Positions 19,216-30,228 of a DNA stretch of 64,000 nt are shown piece after piece (positions within the stretch are counted from its first letter, which is position 1; every line of letters begins with the position of its first letter). A program made the translations under genes and the position numbers. The notes under the pieces were generated by a model. The model was not told the DNA's origin. It saw nothing but the letters and a program-made list of their open reading frames with translations, and did no database searches. The stretch covers positions 62,001 to 126,000 of the forward strand of contig BDDD01001957.1 of assembly GCA_001972305.1 (NCBI GenBank), in the 5' to 3' direction. Origin of the DNA: Cephalotus follicularis. Taxonomy: Eukaryota; Streptophyta; Magnoliopsida; Oxalidales; Cephalotaceae.

Positions 19216-20742
19216 ATAGAAAATGTAGTTTTGTAAAAGAGTTCATAAACCAATGGAACTATGTCCGAAACAGTTCAAAGCGTTTTAAAATTCATCCCAT
19301 AGCTCATGAATTAAGAGAAGGCAAGAACTCATCTCCTCTTAATTCAATATCGAACCTTTATATCATGTGTCATATGCATTATGCATATCCATCCGTATAC
19401 TTGTATATATTTATAAGTATATACAATCATGCAGCCATACAAGTACAATTCGTACACATCAATCCATATAATTATTTAGAATGCATGAAGGTAATGCAAG
19501 CAATAGTATAACCTACCTCTTAACAACTGAGCTCGTAAAGCTCGGAAATCCTCTATCCTTGATCGTTTCCACTTACCCTTGATCATTTCCGTTATCCTGC
19601 ATGCACAACACATTTCGGTTACACTCTACGCACGAAAACCAAGAGCAGCCGTCATCAGAGCTTCGGCCAGTTTCTGGCCAACTCATTTAGCTCCGGCGAA
19701 ACCCAAAAACAGGTTCCACATTGGACGATATGTTCAAAACCATCAGAGGCTCACCATGACTCGTCGTGAAACGCGTTGTCACGGCCGGCGGTGAGTCAAC
19801 TCTCCAGACTTCAACAGTTCTGGTCAACACCAAAAATCGCCTCACAACCATCAGTTCTACGCATCACTGCCACAGACTCACCGTGACACGCTGTGTCACG
19901 GCCGGCCAGTGAGTTCAACTCACTGAGTTGACTCGCCAATCTTCCTCAGCTCCGGCCAATGCCATAAAATGCATCACAACCACCATATAAACACATCCAT
20001 GCCCTTAACTCGCTGAGACTCAGCGCTAAACACACGGTCCAAGGCGGCAGCGTGTCAACTCGCTGAGTCAACCCGTCAGCTTGATTTCGGCCATTTCCGG
20101 CCAAATGACGCCAAACCGGTGGTCAAAACGGGAAGAGCTAGCCTTCTAGACGAAGACCAACACCATCCACGACGCCAACGGCACCGAGAAACGCACGGTA
20201 GCGCGCGACAGTGACGGGGAGAACGGAGGAAAAGAAAGAAAAGAAGAGGAAGAGGGAGGTTACCTGCCATGGAGGAACCGCAGTGACGCTCACCGGTCCG
20301 CTGGCCGGCGTCTCTCTCTTTCTTCTCTGGCGCCTGGATCTCTCTCCCGGTCTCTCTTGCTTTCTCTCCCACTGTCTCACTCTCTCCCACTCCTTCTCTT
20401 CTTCATTCTTACGGGCGCGTTAAGCGCCCGAGCCCTCACCCCTCTTCTTTATTTATTTGGCTTCCTCTTAGTATTTACTGGCAAAATACTAAGGTCTGGG
20501 TCCCGATTTTCCACAATTTGCGATATTAATTATCCGAACGGATGCCAAAATAATCGTAATAAAAATGCGAACATAGGGGCTTATTGTCGCGCATTAAAAA
20601 TGGGCTTTATTAATCATTTTGGGCCTTATGTTCTGCGGCTCCAATACGCGATGCTTTTTATCAATTCGGGCTCCATCGGCTCAATACGGCCATACACTGT
20701 GCCAATATTAAAATAATTATTTATAAAATTTGGGACCTTACA

Positions 20743-20760
20743 TCCTCCCCTCCTTAGAAA
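20743..20760 (-). promoter_or_regulatory. Polypurine tract of element C
   Basis: The minus strand reads TCTAAGGAGGGGAGGA immediately before TGTAAGG of the 3' LTR. Upstream of it is the usual GGGACGAGATT block. Confidence 0.85.
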
Positions 20761-20769
20761 AATCTCGTC

Positions 20770-21540
20770 CCGAGATTTCCTAGGTTAAATCATGTGAGGG
20801 TAGAATGTCTGCGTTTCTTTATCGCGTCTCATACAACTTTCTCAAGCTTATAGCATTATCATCACACTTCACCCATGAAGCGTCCTCATCCTTTAACCAT
20901 TTGGTCCACGACCGTATAACCCATTTCATCGTCCTTTGGCGTCCATATCATTCCAAAACCATCTCTGAACATATATTTATATACATATATATGAGTTCTC
21001 CTCAAACTCGTATCCGTCCTTAGCTCTAACGGCTCATATGGTAGCACGTGAGAAGGATCTGGATAATACATTCTGAGTATTGAGATATGAACACCTTATG
21101 AAATACATGATCTTCACATGTGAATTCTGCTAACGGCAGAAGTCCATTCCAACTGTTATCTCTATCCATCAAGCTTCTGTGATGGCACTCTGATCCAGGC
21201 ATATACTCTACCTTATATGGTAGGTTCCGATCCCGTAGGACGAGTGGTAAAGCAAGCCTATAGGATACTGTGCCCACTCTTTCGTCATGTCTTTCCACCA
21301 AATTGAGTTACATATCTCGATACATCTTGCTAATCGCTGGATGTACTGAGAAACTGGAGCGATAAGCTTGTAACTATAGCTCCTCCGTCGGCTTTTCGTT
21401 GTAAAGGGCACAACTCTGCCTTGGGATTTTATCAACTCATCACCATGAATCAAGAATTCTGGTTTGAATCCGTCTTGATCATGTAATGCAACCTTAAGTA
21501 ATTCACCATCCATCCCTTGAGCCTCTCAATTCTATCCATC
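20770..21540 (-). pseudogene. pol: Integrase ends and chromodomain relic of element C
   Basis: On the minus strand, pieces in several frames show the start of integrase (FLIHGDELIKSQGRVVPF, then SIWWKDMTKEWAQY near the zinc region). This jumps to its C-terminus ([12 protein letters not shown], then YYPDPSHVLPYEPLELRTD), followed by a chromodomain-like WLKDEDASWVK. The DDE catalytic core between WWKDMTKE and RLALP is absent. The gene is therefore deleted as well as frameshifted and cannot make integrase. Confidence 0.75.
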
Positions 21541-21599
21541 AACCATGGTCGTGCTTGAACTTAGGAGACCGTCAAGCAAGCTAATCAGCGACCTAAGGC

Positions 21600-22440
21600 G
21601 TCTGCAAGCATATTAGCATCGCCTGGTTGACATTGGATCTCACAGATGTAACTATTAAGTAGCTCCATCCACCTTCTTTGTGTCATATTTAGATCCTTTT
21701 AGGAGCAAGGATGTTTCGGACCCTTGTGATCTGTAAAAACCGCTACATTGTACCGCGTAGATAGGGTCTCCATTGGCGTAGCGCACTGCTAACGCTACAA
21801 ATTCTAGGTCATGAGTGGAATAACTCACTCCTGAGGCTCCAACTTTCCTTAAGACATAGGGGCTCATTCCCCAAACAATCTCAAAATACAATTCGCACCG
21901 TTCCCTGAGGCATCACTATATATCACGAAACCATCATTGCTCTCAGGTAAAACCATGATTGGCGTAGATATTAGATGATGTTTTAACTCCTGGAAGCTCC
22001 CTTCACCACTGTCATCTTTTACATCCTGTCTTTCTGCGTCAATCGAGTCAAAGGTGTGGTAATCCGTAAAAATTCCTCGACAAAGCGGCGATAGTAACCC
22101 GCTAAGCCTAAGAAACCATGAACTATTGTCACGCTTATCGGCCCTTTCTAATCCTTCACTGCTTCTATACTTGTTAGGTCCACAGACGAACCAGCACTGG
22201 TCAATGTGAACAAGGAAACTACCTCCAATAACAAAACTCCATACTTGTTGAATTTAGCATACCATTGGCGATCTCGCAAGACCTACCGTGTTCAGCGTAT
22301 CCGTTTTCCATGGCATTCCGTATACTTGGAATGCACTAACACATCATCAAATGAGACTACGATGATATGGTCAAGATATGGATTACACACCCCTTCCATA
22401 AAACTCGTGAATGTAGTAAGGAATTGATCATCCCTTTTTA
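21600..22440 (-). pseudogene. pol: RT palm/thumb and RNase H relic of element C
   Basis: Minus-strand fragments: VSFDDVLVHSK near 22330-22380 (RT catalytic pair still DD), [17 protein letters not shown] and [10 protein letters not shown] near 22020-22130, and RNase H pieces (SYSTHDLEFVALAVRYAN) near 21750-21840. Frames shift repeatedly. The order is the normal one for gypsy pol. Confidence 0.75.
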
Positions 22441-23298
22441 CGACACTACGATCCACCCACAAGTCCATATCGTGACTTGGAGATTGTCAATAGTAACATA
22501 TATCCAAATGGATCCATCTCTGTAATCACTTTCTAATTCATCCATCGGCAAAACTAGGAGGTTTGTCATCATATAGGGTCGGCTATCTTTATAGTGTACG
22601 ACTCACACTCCTTCAGGATGAATAGATTCTCCCATTGGGGTGTTAACTTACATAACATCCCATAAGGGTTCTGGATTCACATTAGCATGACATATGAGTC
22701 ACAAGGCAGTACATGAACTGAGTGAATCTGGATCCATAACCGTATCTTTGCCATGCCATAACCATATACCATAAATTGTACAATACACATCCTACAATTA
22801 GGGTTCGTCGACCCTTACTCTCGGTGCCACACAGATCTACCACGGTCATCTCAGTCGGTGACCTGTTTGCTTCACATGTCATGGCCCTCACTATCACACC
22901 ATTGGTATATCTCATGGGGTTTCGGATTGCCTTTTCGAAGTCGGCCTCCCTAGCAAGTCTAGACTACTCGGCGGCCTCAGAAACGGCCTACTCGGTAGCC
23001 TTAGGTGCTAGTCTGACTAGGGAATCCTTTAAGGATAGAACCCAAGCAAAACCATAAACTTCATATAAAACAGGACATTTTGGCGTCAGCACCATCTTCT
23101 AGGCATCGACGTCATCACTGTAGGCATCAACGTGTAACACTGGTTGATGCACAGAAACGCGAAAGAATGGTCATCGCGTCAACTGCTCACCTCTATGGTG
23201 TCAACTCTTCACTCATAGGTGTCGACACTATGAACCAATGCGTCGACGTGTTGATCGACAGAGAGGTTGACAAACAAAGGAGAATTCCTGCCAAACCC
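22441..23298 (-). other. Degenerate internal part of C with a GTCGAC array
   Basis: This should be the RT start but I cannot recognise a continuous coding signal. At 23083-23275 the sequence turns into a motif array (GGCGTCAGCAC, GGCATCGACGTC, GGCATCAACGTG, GCGTCAACTG, GTGTCGACAC, GCGTCGACGTG) that interrupts pol directly after the protease/RT linker. It may be a foreign LTR scrap or an array acquired in place. Confidence 0.5.
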
Positions 23299-24104
23299 CT
23301 AGAAATAATCAACCAGATACTCTGAACCCTTCTCTAGAGGTAAGGATGTTAACTCACCTGTAAACACGTCCAGGTATTCACAAAAAACCAGAACATCCTC
23401 AAACCTCGGTACCAGTCTCCTGTTATCGGTCACATATGCCAGATATCCACTGTAACCTTGTCCCATAAGTCTATCAACATGAACGGCTGATATCATCTGA
23501 ACTGGCTGATGATCCAAAGTCCCAATAAACTGGAATTGAGACTATCTTGATATATTGAAGGTCTTAACCTTCCCGTAACCATTCACATGGGTACAATGTG
23601 CTGTTAACCAATCCATCATATATCCATAGGAGGGATAACTAAACATATGGACTGTCCTCCGACTATACCATCACAATCCGGACCACGACGATCCGTAAAC
23701 ATATCATATTTGTATCCATACCTTATCCCTTAACCATAACCGCATGATCCCTAGCCATACGGTTCATGGTTGTGCGGTCCACAACCGTACGATCCATAAC
23801 TGTATAACCAGCCCATACCATAAAACTGTGAGACTAGGTCAAACTGTATGTCCTCGGTAATTCCCGACCGTGGGACTAGTCTAAATGTGGCATGGTAGTT
23901 CCTTTCCTTTTCTGTTCCATATCTACTTGTTTAAGAGACAAATATTCAGCTATCGACTTCTTATACTCATACTTCCATGAACCTCCCTGTAACACTTATC
24001 ATTCCGCTATTCCAAGTAACTCCAACTATAGCACTTTATTTCCATCAATCATTCTCAATTCCCATAGCCAAGGACCCTATCCTGGCGTATCCAGCATAGG
24101 ACTA
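23299..24104 (-). pseudogene. pol: Protease-RT linker relic of element C; gag not recognised
   Basis: Minus-strand residues AVHVDRLMGQGYSGYLAYVTD and FEDVLVFCEYLDVFTGELTS match the protease-RT linker of gypsy G (AVHADRLMRHGCSGYLAHVTD at 59370-59430). Upstream (23600-24104) there is no recognisable gag or protease active site. The sequence has many short CCATA-rich stretches (23560-23850) of unknown origin. Confidence 0.65.
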
Positions 24105-24117
24105 GCTCTGATACCAA
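24105..24117 (-). promoter_or_regulatory. Primer-binding site of element C (tRNA-iMet)
   Basis: The minus strand reads TTGGTATCAGAGC three bases beyond the 5' LTR end (24121). An intact primer site in an otherwise ruined element fits trans-mobilisation. Confidence 0.9.
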
Positions 24118-24120
24118 GTC

Positions 24121-26820
24121 TGTCGCGCCCCGAACTGCAAGGGTAAACCCCCACGATCCGACGCGCGAGATACATTCCCTTCAATCCATTTATATCATAT
24201 AATTCATACTCCAAAAGTGCTACAAATTTAAAACATTAAATCCAAGTCATATAAGCGGAAGAACCATTATATAACATCAGCGGAATAATCAAATCAAATA
24301 AAAACTAACTCTTAAAATCTCCCGAAATTTCGGCCTGAAGTATTCATTTATAGGACTAAACCCCCTGTAAAGGAAAACTCAATTTATATATCAACACTCC
24401 CGAAGGCAGAAACAACAGTTTATGTATATATACGGGCTCAGCCCTCAACAACCACACTCCCTAAGGAGGAAACAGCAGTTTATCACAATAGGGGGGTCCT
24501 GTCTATATCTTTTACATCAACACCCATATCATAAGCACTGCCACATGTCGGCAGGTCGATAGCTGAAATAAAACATCTCTAATATATCTTTAGATCTGTC
24601 TCTTATACATAACAAGTCTAACATATCAGTACAGATCATTCATAACTCGAGGCCCTTTTTATACAACTCTTATATGAAACCCATATAAGCAAATCCAAAT
24701 ACAAGCAACTCCATATACGATTGGCTAACAGAAGCTGTTCTAGAAAACCTGTCATTCTCAGCTTACCTCGTTGCAATCCAACACCTGAGCCTAAGCCTGA
24801 CCCATTCCGCAAAAAGGGGAAATGGGTCAGCGACATAATGTCGTGTAGGTATACTATGCTATGCATGCAACAGTATAATAATGATATGCGTGTAACAATA
24901 TATATCAATGTATGTCATGTAGTGCATCAGCATAACAGAGATATGCGTGCAACAGTATATCAATGTATTTCATGTAGTGCATCAGCATAATGGTGATATG
25001 CGTACAACAGTATAATGTATATATGTATGGTATGTCATGTGCACAAATGACAATTGTGGACGGTGTCAGTATACCAACTGTCCCTAAGCAGTGGTATACT
25101 GGGCTGGTCCTAATCACATCAAAGCCATAGGCCTGCAGACAATCCATATATCAATCCATATCAATCATAGGGACAAACAATCCATAGGGTCCATCCCACC
25201 CTCGACGCACTTTTGGTGTCGTGGAGGTGTGAGGAATGAGATAACACTGACCATGTCATTTATTTCATAATTCATATTGGTCTTCTCACAACGTGGGGTA
25301 AGCTCTTTTGTATGGTCCGCACCACGATGTGAGATAGTCCTGTACATAATGGTCCGCAATCACAATGTGAGGTAAACTCATTTGTATGGTCCGCAATCAC
25401 AATGTGAGGTAAGCACTGTAAATAATTGTCAACCACAAGGTGAGGTAGGCTCTTTTGTATGGTCCGCGATCACAATGTGGTATAAACTGTGGTCTAACAT
25501 TCATGACATTCATGACGGAAATGAAAGTCAGGAATGGGTTATCTCGTTAGTCTCATACAATACAATCAATAATCCATCCCGTAGTTGTGACCAAAAATCA
25601 TGTGTTCGGAAATCCTCTATCCTTGATCGTTTCCGCTTAGCCTTGATCATTTCCGTTATCCTGCATGCACAACACATTTCGGTTACACTCTACGCACGGA
25701 AACCACGAGCAGCCATCATCGGAGCTTCGGCCAGTTTTCGGCCAACTCATTTAGCTCTGGCGAAACCCAAAAACAGGTTCCACATTGGACGATATGTTCA
25801 AAACCATCGGAGGCTCACCGTGACTCGTCGTGAAACGCGTTGTCACGGCCGGCGGTGAGTCAACTCACTGAGTCAACTCGCCAGACTTCAACAGTTCCGG
25901 TCAACACCCAAAATCACCTCACAACCATCAGTTATACGCGTCACTACCACAGACTCACCGTGACTCGTTGTGTCACGGCCGGCCAGTGAGTTTAACTCAC
26001 TGAGTTGACTCGCCAGTCGTCCTCAGCTCCAGCCAACGCCATAAAACGCATCACAACCACCATATAAACACATACATGCCCTTAACTCGCTGACACTCGG
26101 CGCTAAACGCACGGTCCAAGGCGGCAGCGGGTCAATTCGTTGAGTCGACCCGTCAGCTTGATTTCGTCCGTTTCCGGCAAAATGATGCCAAACCCGTGGT
26201 CAAAACGGGAAGAGCTAGCCTTCTAGACGAAGACCAACACCATCCGCGATGCCAACGGTACCGGGAAATTCACAGTAGCGCGCGACAGTGACGGGGAGAA
26301 CGGAGGAAAAGAAAGAAAAGAAGAGGAAGAGGGAGGTTACTTGCCATGGAGAAACCGCAGTGACGCTCGCCGGTCCGCTGGCCGGCGTCTCTCTCTTTCT
26401 TCTCCGGCGCCTGGCTCTCTCTCCCGGTCTCTCTTGCTTTCTCTCCCACTGTCTCACTCTCGCCCACTCCTTATCTTCTTCCTTCTTACGGGCGCGTCAA
26501 GCGCCCGAGCCCTCACCCCTCTTCTTTATTTATTTGGCTTCATCTTAGTATTTACTGGCGAAATACTAAGGTCTGGGTCCCGATTTTTCCGCAATTTGTG
26601 ATATAAATTATCCGAATGGGTGCCAAAATAATCGCAATAAAAATGCGAACATAAGGGCTTATTGTCGCGCATTAACAATGGGCTTTATTAATCATTTTGG
26701 GCTTTATGATCTGCGGCTCCAATACGCGATGCTTTTTATCAATTCGGGCACCATCGGCTCAATACGTCCATACACTGTGCCAATATTAAAATAATTATTT
26801 ATAAAATTTGGGACCTTACA
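24121..26820 (-). mobile_element. 5' LTR of element C (2700 bp, internally deleted)
   Basis: It matches the left LTR closely but lacks the ~1090 bases that include the GTCGAC array. The junction is at about 25602, where ATCATGTGT joins TCGGAAATCC. It has about two fewer 37-bp units (25313-25490). Its promoter-proximal part (25900-26820) is well conserved. Ends TGTCGCGCCCC and CCTTACA are intact. Confidence 0.9.
25313..25490. repeat. 37-bp tandem repeat in C 5' LTR, about 5 units
   Basis: TGGTCCGC starts at about 25313, 25350, 25387 and 25460, with one decayed unit between the last two. The other LTR has about seven units, so copy number changed after or during the last transposition. Confidence 0.88.
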
Positions 26821-27297
26821 CGCACAATCCCGCCCCTAGTCCTCATGACACCTCCGTCACGAAACTAGCGCAGTATCAATCCGATCAGTGTGGGTGTCCC
26901 TAGCCAACTCCTGGCCCCTAGGCAAACAATCCCGCCGCTAGCCCTCATGACACCTCCGTCACGGAACTAGCGCAGCATCAATCCAAACATGAACATCAAT
27001 CAATCAATCCGAGGTCAATCCAAAATCAAACCGTTTCCAAGTAGTTTATAGGTTGCAAAATACTGTAATTACTACATCTATTGAAAACGTGATTCATCTT
27101 TAAAACCATGTTTCAATCCCTTGAAAACACACATTTATCAAAATATATGTTTTCATTTCAAATAATGATTGTACAAAATCATGTATGCACTTCTAAAATG
27201 ATCAAACGCTTTATAATTCAATCACATCCAGTCAACAATCCATTCAATATTAAAATGCAATGCAAAGATATGCTAAACGTACAGGTCAGTCCCTAAC

Positions 27298-27590
27298 CAG
27301 TCGGCTGTGTCTCTTGACAGTCGGATGTTTTCCTTCAACAGTCGGCTGTCCTAATTCTGGTAGTCGGCTGCCTCCCTTAACAGTCTGCTGTCTCCTCTTG
27401 AAAGTCGGCTGTCTACCTCGTCCAGTCGGCTACCCTCAAATGGCAGTCGACTACACAACCTTCTGCAGATATGTTCTATTAAACGTATGAACTGTCGACT
27501 GGTTCTTACATCCAGTCGGCTATTTCCTATTGAGTAGCCGGCTGTTCTTGCTCGCCAGTCAGCTGCCCGCCTTGGTAGTCGACTGGATTT
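27298..27590. repeat. CAGTCGGCTG array (downstream) in A 5' LTR
   Basis: This is the counterpart of 5858-6140, with about 13 units including TAGTCGGCTG, CAGTCTGCTG, CAGTCGGCTA, CAGTCGACTA and CTGTCGACTG. It keeps two units near 27421-27450 (TCCAGTCGGCTACC, GGCAGTCGACTAC) that the 3' LTR has lost. Confidence 0.9.
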
Positions 27591-28121
27591 ACATCAGTAG
27601 GCAAAAACAACAGAGAATGCATGTCTTTCTCAATTCAATCCAATCCAAAACGAGCATTCAACAGAAATAACACACATTTATGCTCATAACACAGTCCATA
27701 GCATGCATTTCATCCATTAACTTCCATTATAACAAAACTTAAATCGCAATTATGAGATTTACCCCTACCTTAGAATTCCAAGTTAGGAATTGCAATCCAC
27801 CTCTTTAAGTTCCAATCCAAGATTCTAAGCCTCTGAATTCGTCCGACAACCTCACTAGGTCCGGTTCTCCCGCGGGTTCAAGCCTCCAAGCTTTTGATCC
27901 AAAGAATGGAGAAAATTTGGGTTAACTGCACTCACTCACAAACTCTCCATTTCTTTTCCTCTCTTGAAAAGCTGATGGAATGAGGGGAGGAAGTGTGGTT
28001 TTATGGAATTTTTGTGCCTCACTCCTCACAAGCCGACATTGTCACCAGCCCTTGTCCCCTCTCCCATCCCTTCTGCTAAATGACAGACTGCCAACACGTT
28101 TTCATCTGACTTAACCCTTGG

Positions 28122-28255
28122 CATTTGACTGCCTTATCTTGGCAGTCGGCTGTCTCTGCCGACACCATCCCCAGCCGGCTGTCTCTCACAACAGGCAACT
28201 GGTTCCACTCAAAAGGGGGTCCAGTCGACTATCCCTCTTGGGCAGTCGGCTGCCC
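28122..28255. repeat. CAGTCGGCTG array (upstream) in A 5' LTR
   Basis: The counterpart of 6682-6812 with the same 21/29 spacing. Some units have changed (GCATTTGACTG, CAGGCAACTG) while others are restored or kept (CAGTCGGCTG at 28142 and 28242). Confidence 0.88.
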
Positions 28256-28402
28256 GCCCTGCATCAGTACTTTTCACACTTCAACTTTTGCCCAAGTTTA
28301 ACAATACAAAAAGGGAAAAGTCACAATTCTCATTAATTAAACGCATAAATGCATTGAAAATTACAATATTACATTAATGAAAATCCCAGGCGTTACACTT
28401 TT

Positions 28403-29520
28403 GTATTGTATGATACTGGATCGACTCATTCGGTGTTAGCAAGATCATTTGTTCGGCATCTTGGGGTGCCTTCTCAGTCTCTTGATCCGATCTTGGTTCT
28501 TTTGACCCCTACGGGGACTTATGTTGTTATATCTATGTATTTTTGTGGTTGTCCTGTTATGTTCGATGACAAAATTCATGAGGCGGAACTTCTTTCGATG
28601 GATATGGATGATTTTGATATAATTCTTGGCATGGATTGGTTGGATTGTCATCAAGCTTCAATTGATTGTCACACTCGAAGAGTTATTTTTGGAGATGTGG
28701 ATAGACCTGAATATGTTTATCAAGGTTCATGGCTGAGGGAGGATGTTAAGATCATCTCAGTTTTGAAGGCTCGGAAGTTGGTGGCTAAGGGCGCGGAAGG
28801 GTTCTTAGCTGTTGTGAAGGGTATCACTAAGTATGAACCTCGCCTTGAGGATTATCCTGTTGTTAGTGAGTTTCCAGATGTGTTGCCTAAGGAGTTACTG
28901 GGATTACCTCCACAACAGGAAGTTGAGTTTACCATCGAAATCATTCCTGGGGAGGGACCTATATCGAAAGCACTAGATAGGATGGCACCGCTAGAGTTGC
29001 AAGAATTGAATGAGCAGTTAAAAGAATTGCTGGATCGGGGTTTCATTCGGCCTTGTGTTTCACCATGGGGTGTTCCGGTCCTTTTTGTTAAGAAGAAAGA
29101 TGATTCTATTATCGATTACAGGGAATTGAATCGGATTACTATTAGGAATAAATACCCTTTACCTTGGTTGATGACGTGTTTGATCAACTCCAAGGTGCAA
29201 GGTATTTTTCTAAGATAGATTTGAGGTCTAGATATCATCAGCTACGAATAAGAGAAGAAGATGTACCTAAGACTGCTTTCCGCACACGGTATGGACATTA
29301 CGAGTTTGTAGTGATGCCATTTGGACTTACCAATGTGCCAGTAGTCTTCATGGATTTGATTAATCAAGTGTTTCATGAATTCTTTGTTAGGTTTGTTATT
29401 GTGTTTATTGATGATATCCTGGTGCACTCAAAGTCGAGGGAAGAGCATGAAGAAGAGCTTCGTACAGTGTTGGGGATTTTGAGGAAAAATCAGCTATATG
29501 CAAAGTTTTTGAAATGTGAG
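28403..29520 (+). pseudogene. pol: Protease and RT of element B, broken
   Basis: Continues gag across the A insertion. The protease active site YDTGSTHSVL is at about 28409-28438, followed by IILGMDWLDCHQ. The RT start (VVSEFPDVLPKELLGLPP) runs through [40 protein letters not shown] and [17 protein letters not shown] few codons are missing between KKDD and IDYRELN. A frameshift near 29165 moves the rest ([46 protein letters not shown]) into another frame. The FIDD catalytic motif at about 29400-29415 is intact. A 236-bp triplication follows immediately. Confidence 0.9.
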
Positions 29521-30228
29521 TTCTGGTTGGAGCAAATGGCATTCTTGGGCCACGTGGTAACAGCAGAAGGCATCAGTGTGGATCCTGCCAAGGTTGAGGC
29601 TATTACCAAATGGCCGAGACCTACTTCTGTGACGAAGGTTAGAAGTTTTCTCGGTTTGGCTGGTTACTATAGGTGGTTTGTGGAAGGCTTTTCCTCAATA
29701 GCATTGCCATTAACGCAACTTTTGAGAAAGGGGGCTAAATTCATGTGCAATGTGAGTTCTAGTTGGAGCAAAGGGCATTCTTGGGGCACGTGGTAATAGC
29801 AGAAGGCATCAGTGTGGATCCTGCCAAGGTTGAGGCTATTACCAAATGGCCGAGACCTACTTCTGTGATGGAGGTTAGAAGTTTTCTCTGTTTAGCTGGT
29901 TACTATAGCTGGTTTGTGGAAGGCTTTTCCTCGATAGCTTTGCCATTAACGCAACTTTTGAGAAAGGGGGCTAAATTCATGTGCAATGTGAGTTCTGGTT
30001 GGACTAAAGGGCATTCTTGGGCCACGTGGTAACAGCAGAAGGCATCAGTATGGATCCTGCCAAGGTTGAGGCTATTATCAAATGGCTGAGACCTACTTCT
30101 GTGATGGAGGATAGAAGTTTTCTGGGTTTGGCTGGTTACTATAGGTGGTTTGTGGAAGGCTTTTCCTCGATAGCTTTACCATTAACGCAGCTTATGAGAG
30201 AGGGGGCTTAATTCGTGTGCAATGTGGA
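29521..30228 (+). repeat. 236-bp tandem triplication inside RT of element B
   Basis: Units start at 29521, 29757 and 29993 (TTCTGGTTGG / TTCTAGTTGG / TTCTGGTTGG), each encoding [20 protein letters not shown] through the [19 protein letters not shown] thumb segment. 236 is not a multiple of three, so each copy is in a different frame. AATGTG stands at the first unit start (GAAATGTGAG) and at the last unit end (CAATGTGGAA), consistent with slippage or unequal exchange at microhomology. The copies have begun to diverge. Confidence 0.95.

Larger units (their letters stand above)
16894..20742 (-). mobile_element. 3' LTR of element C (3849 bp)
   Basis: On the minus strand it starts TGTAAGGTCCC at 20742 and ends GGGGCGCGACA at 16894. 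It contains a 37-bp repeat block (18086-18340), a GTCGAC array (19011-19215), CACTGAGTTGACTCG-like repeats near 19790-20080, and CT-rich sequence 20300-20420. A TATA-like AAATAAATAAAG lies at about 20445-20457. A block of about 1090 bases (18449-19538) is absent from the 5' LTR. Confidence 0.9.
16894..26820 (-). mobile_element. Gypsy element C, non-autonomous remnant with long LTRs
   Basis: 9927 bases, minus strand, TG...CA ends and a perfect CGCAC duplication. The LTRs are 3849 bases (left, 3') and 2700 bases (right, 5'). The internal part is only 3378 bases: no recognisable gag, no integrase catalytic core, and shredded RT/RNase H. The LTRs are nevertheless close (4 differences in ~130 bases at 16894 against 24121, by eye), so the element moved recently relative to its host A. 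I infer mobilisation in trans by a relative. Confidence 0.9.
4614..28397 (-). mobile_element. Gypsy (chromovirus-like) element A, complete but nested
   Basis: The element reads on the minus strand: 5' LTR at the right (16200-16893 plus 26821-28397), tRNA-Met primer site, gag, protease, RT, RNase H, integrase with chromodomain-like tail, polypurine tract, and 3' LTR at the left (4614-6957). Ends are TG...CA with a CTTTT duplication. It sits inside the gag-pol gene of element B. It carries copia E inside pol and gypsy C inside its 5' LTR. Most of gag-RT is interrupted by stop codons lying in one common frame, so it is dead by point mutation rather than rearranged. The tail placement suggests the Tekay/Del chromovirus group; that lineage call is inference. 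Confidence 0.93.
26821..28397 (-). mobile_element. 5' LTR of element A, part 2 (5' portion)
   Basis: It continues the LTR interrupted at 16893 and matches 5270-6957. It carries the downstream array (27298-27590) and the upstream array (28122-28255), and starts on the minus strand with TGTAACGCCTGGG at 28397. The next five bases CTTTT are the target duplication of A. Confidence 0.92.

Noticed and set aside
20138-20423. Several overlapping frames in the CT-rich end of C's LTR (also 26215-26601)
   Set aside because: Low-complexity composition, frames on both strands, repeated in the second LTR; no domain.
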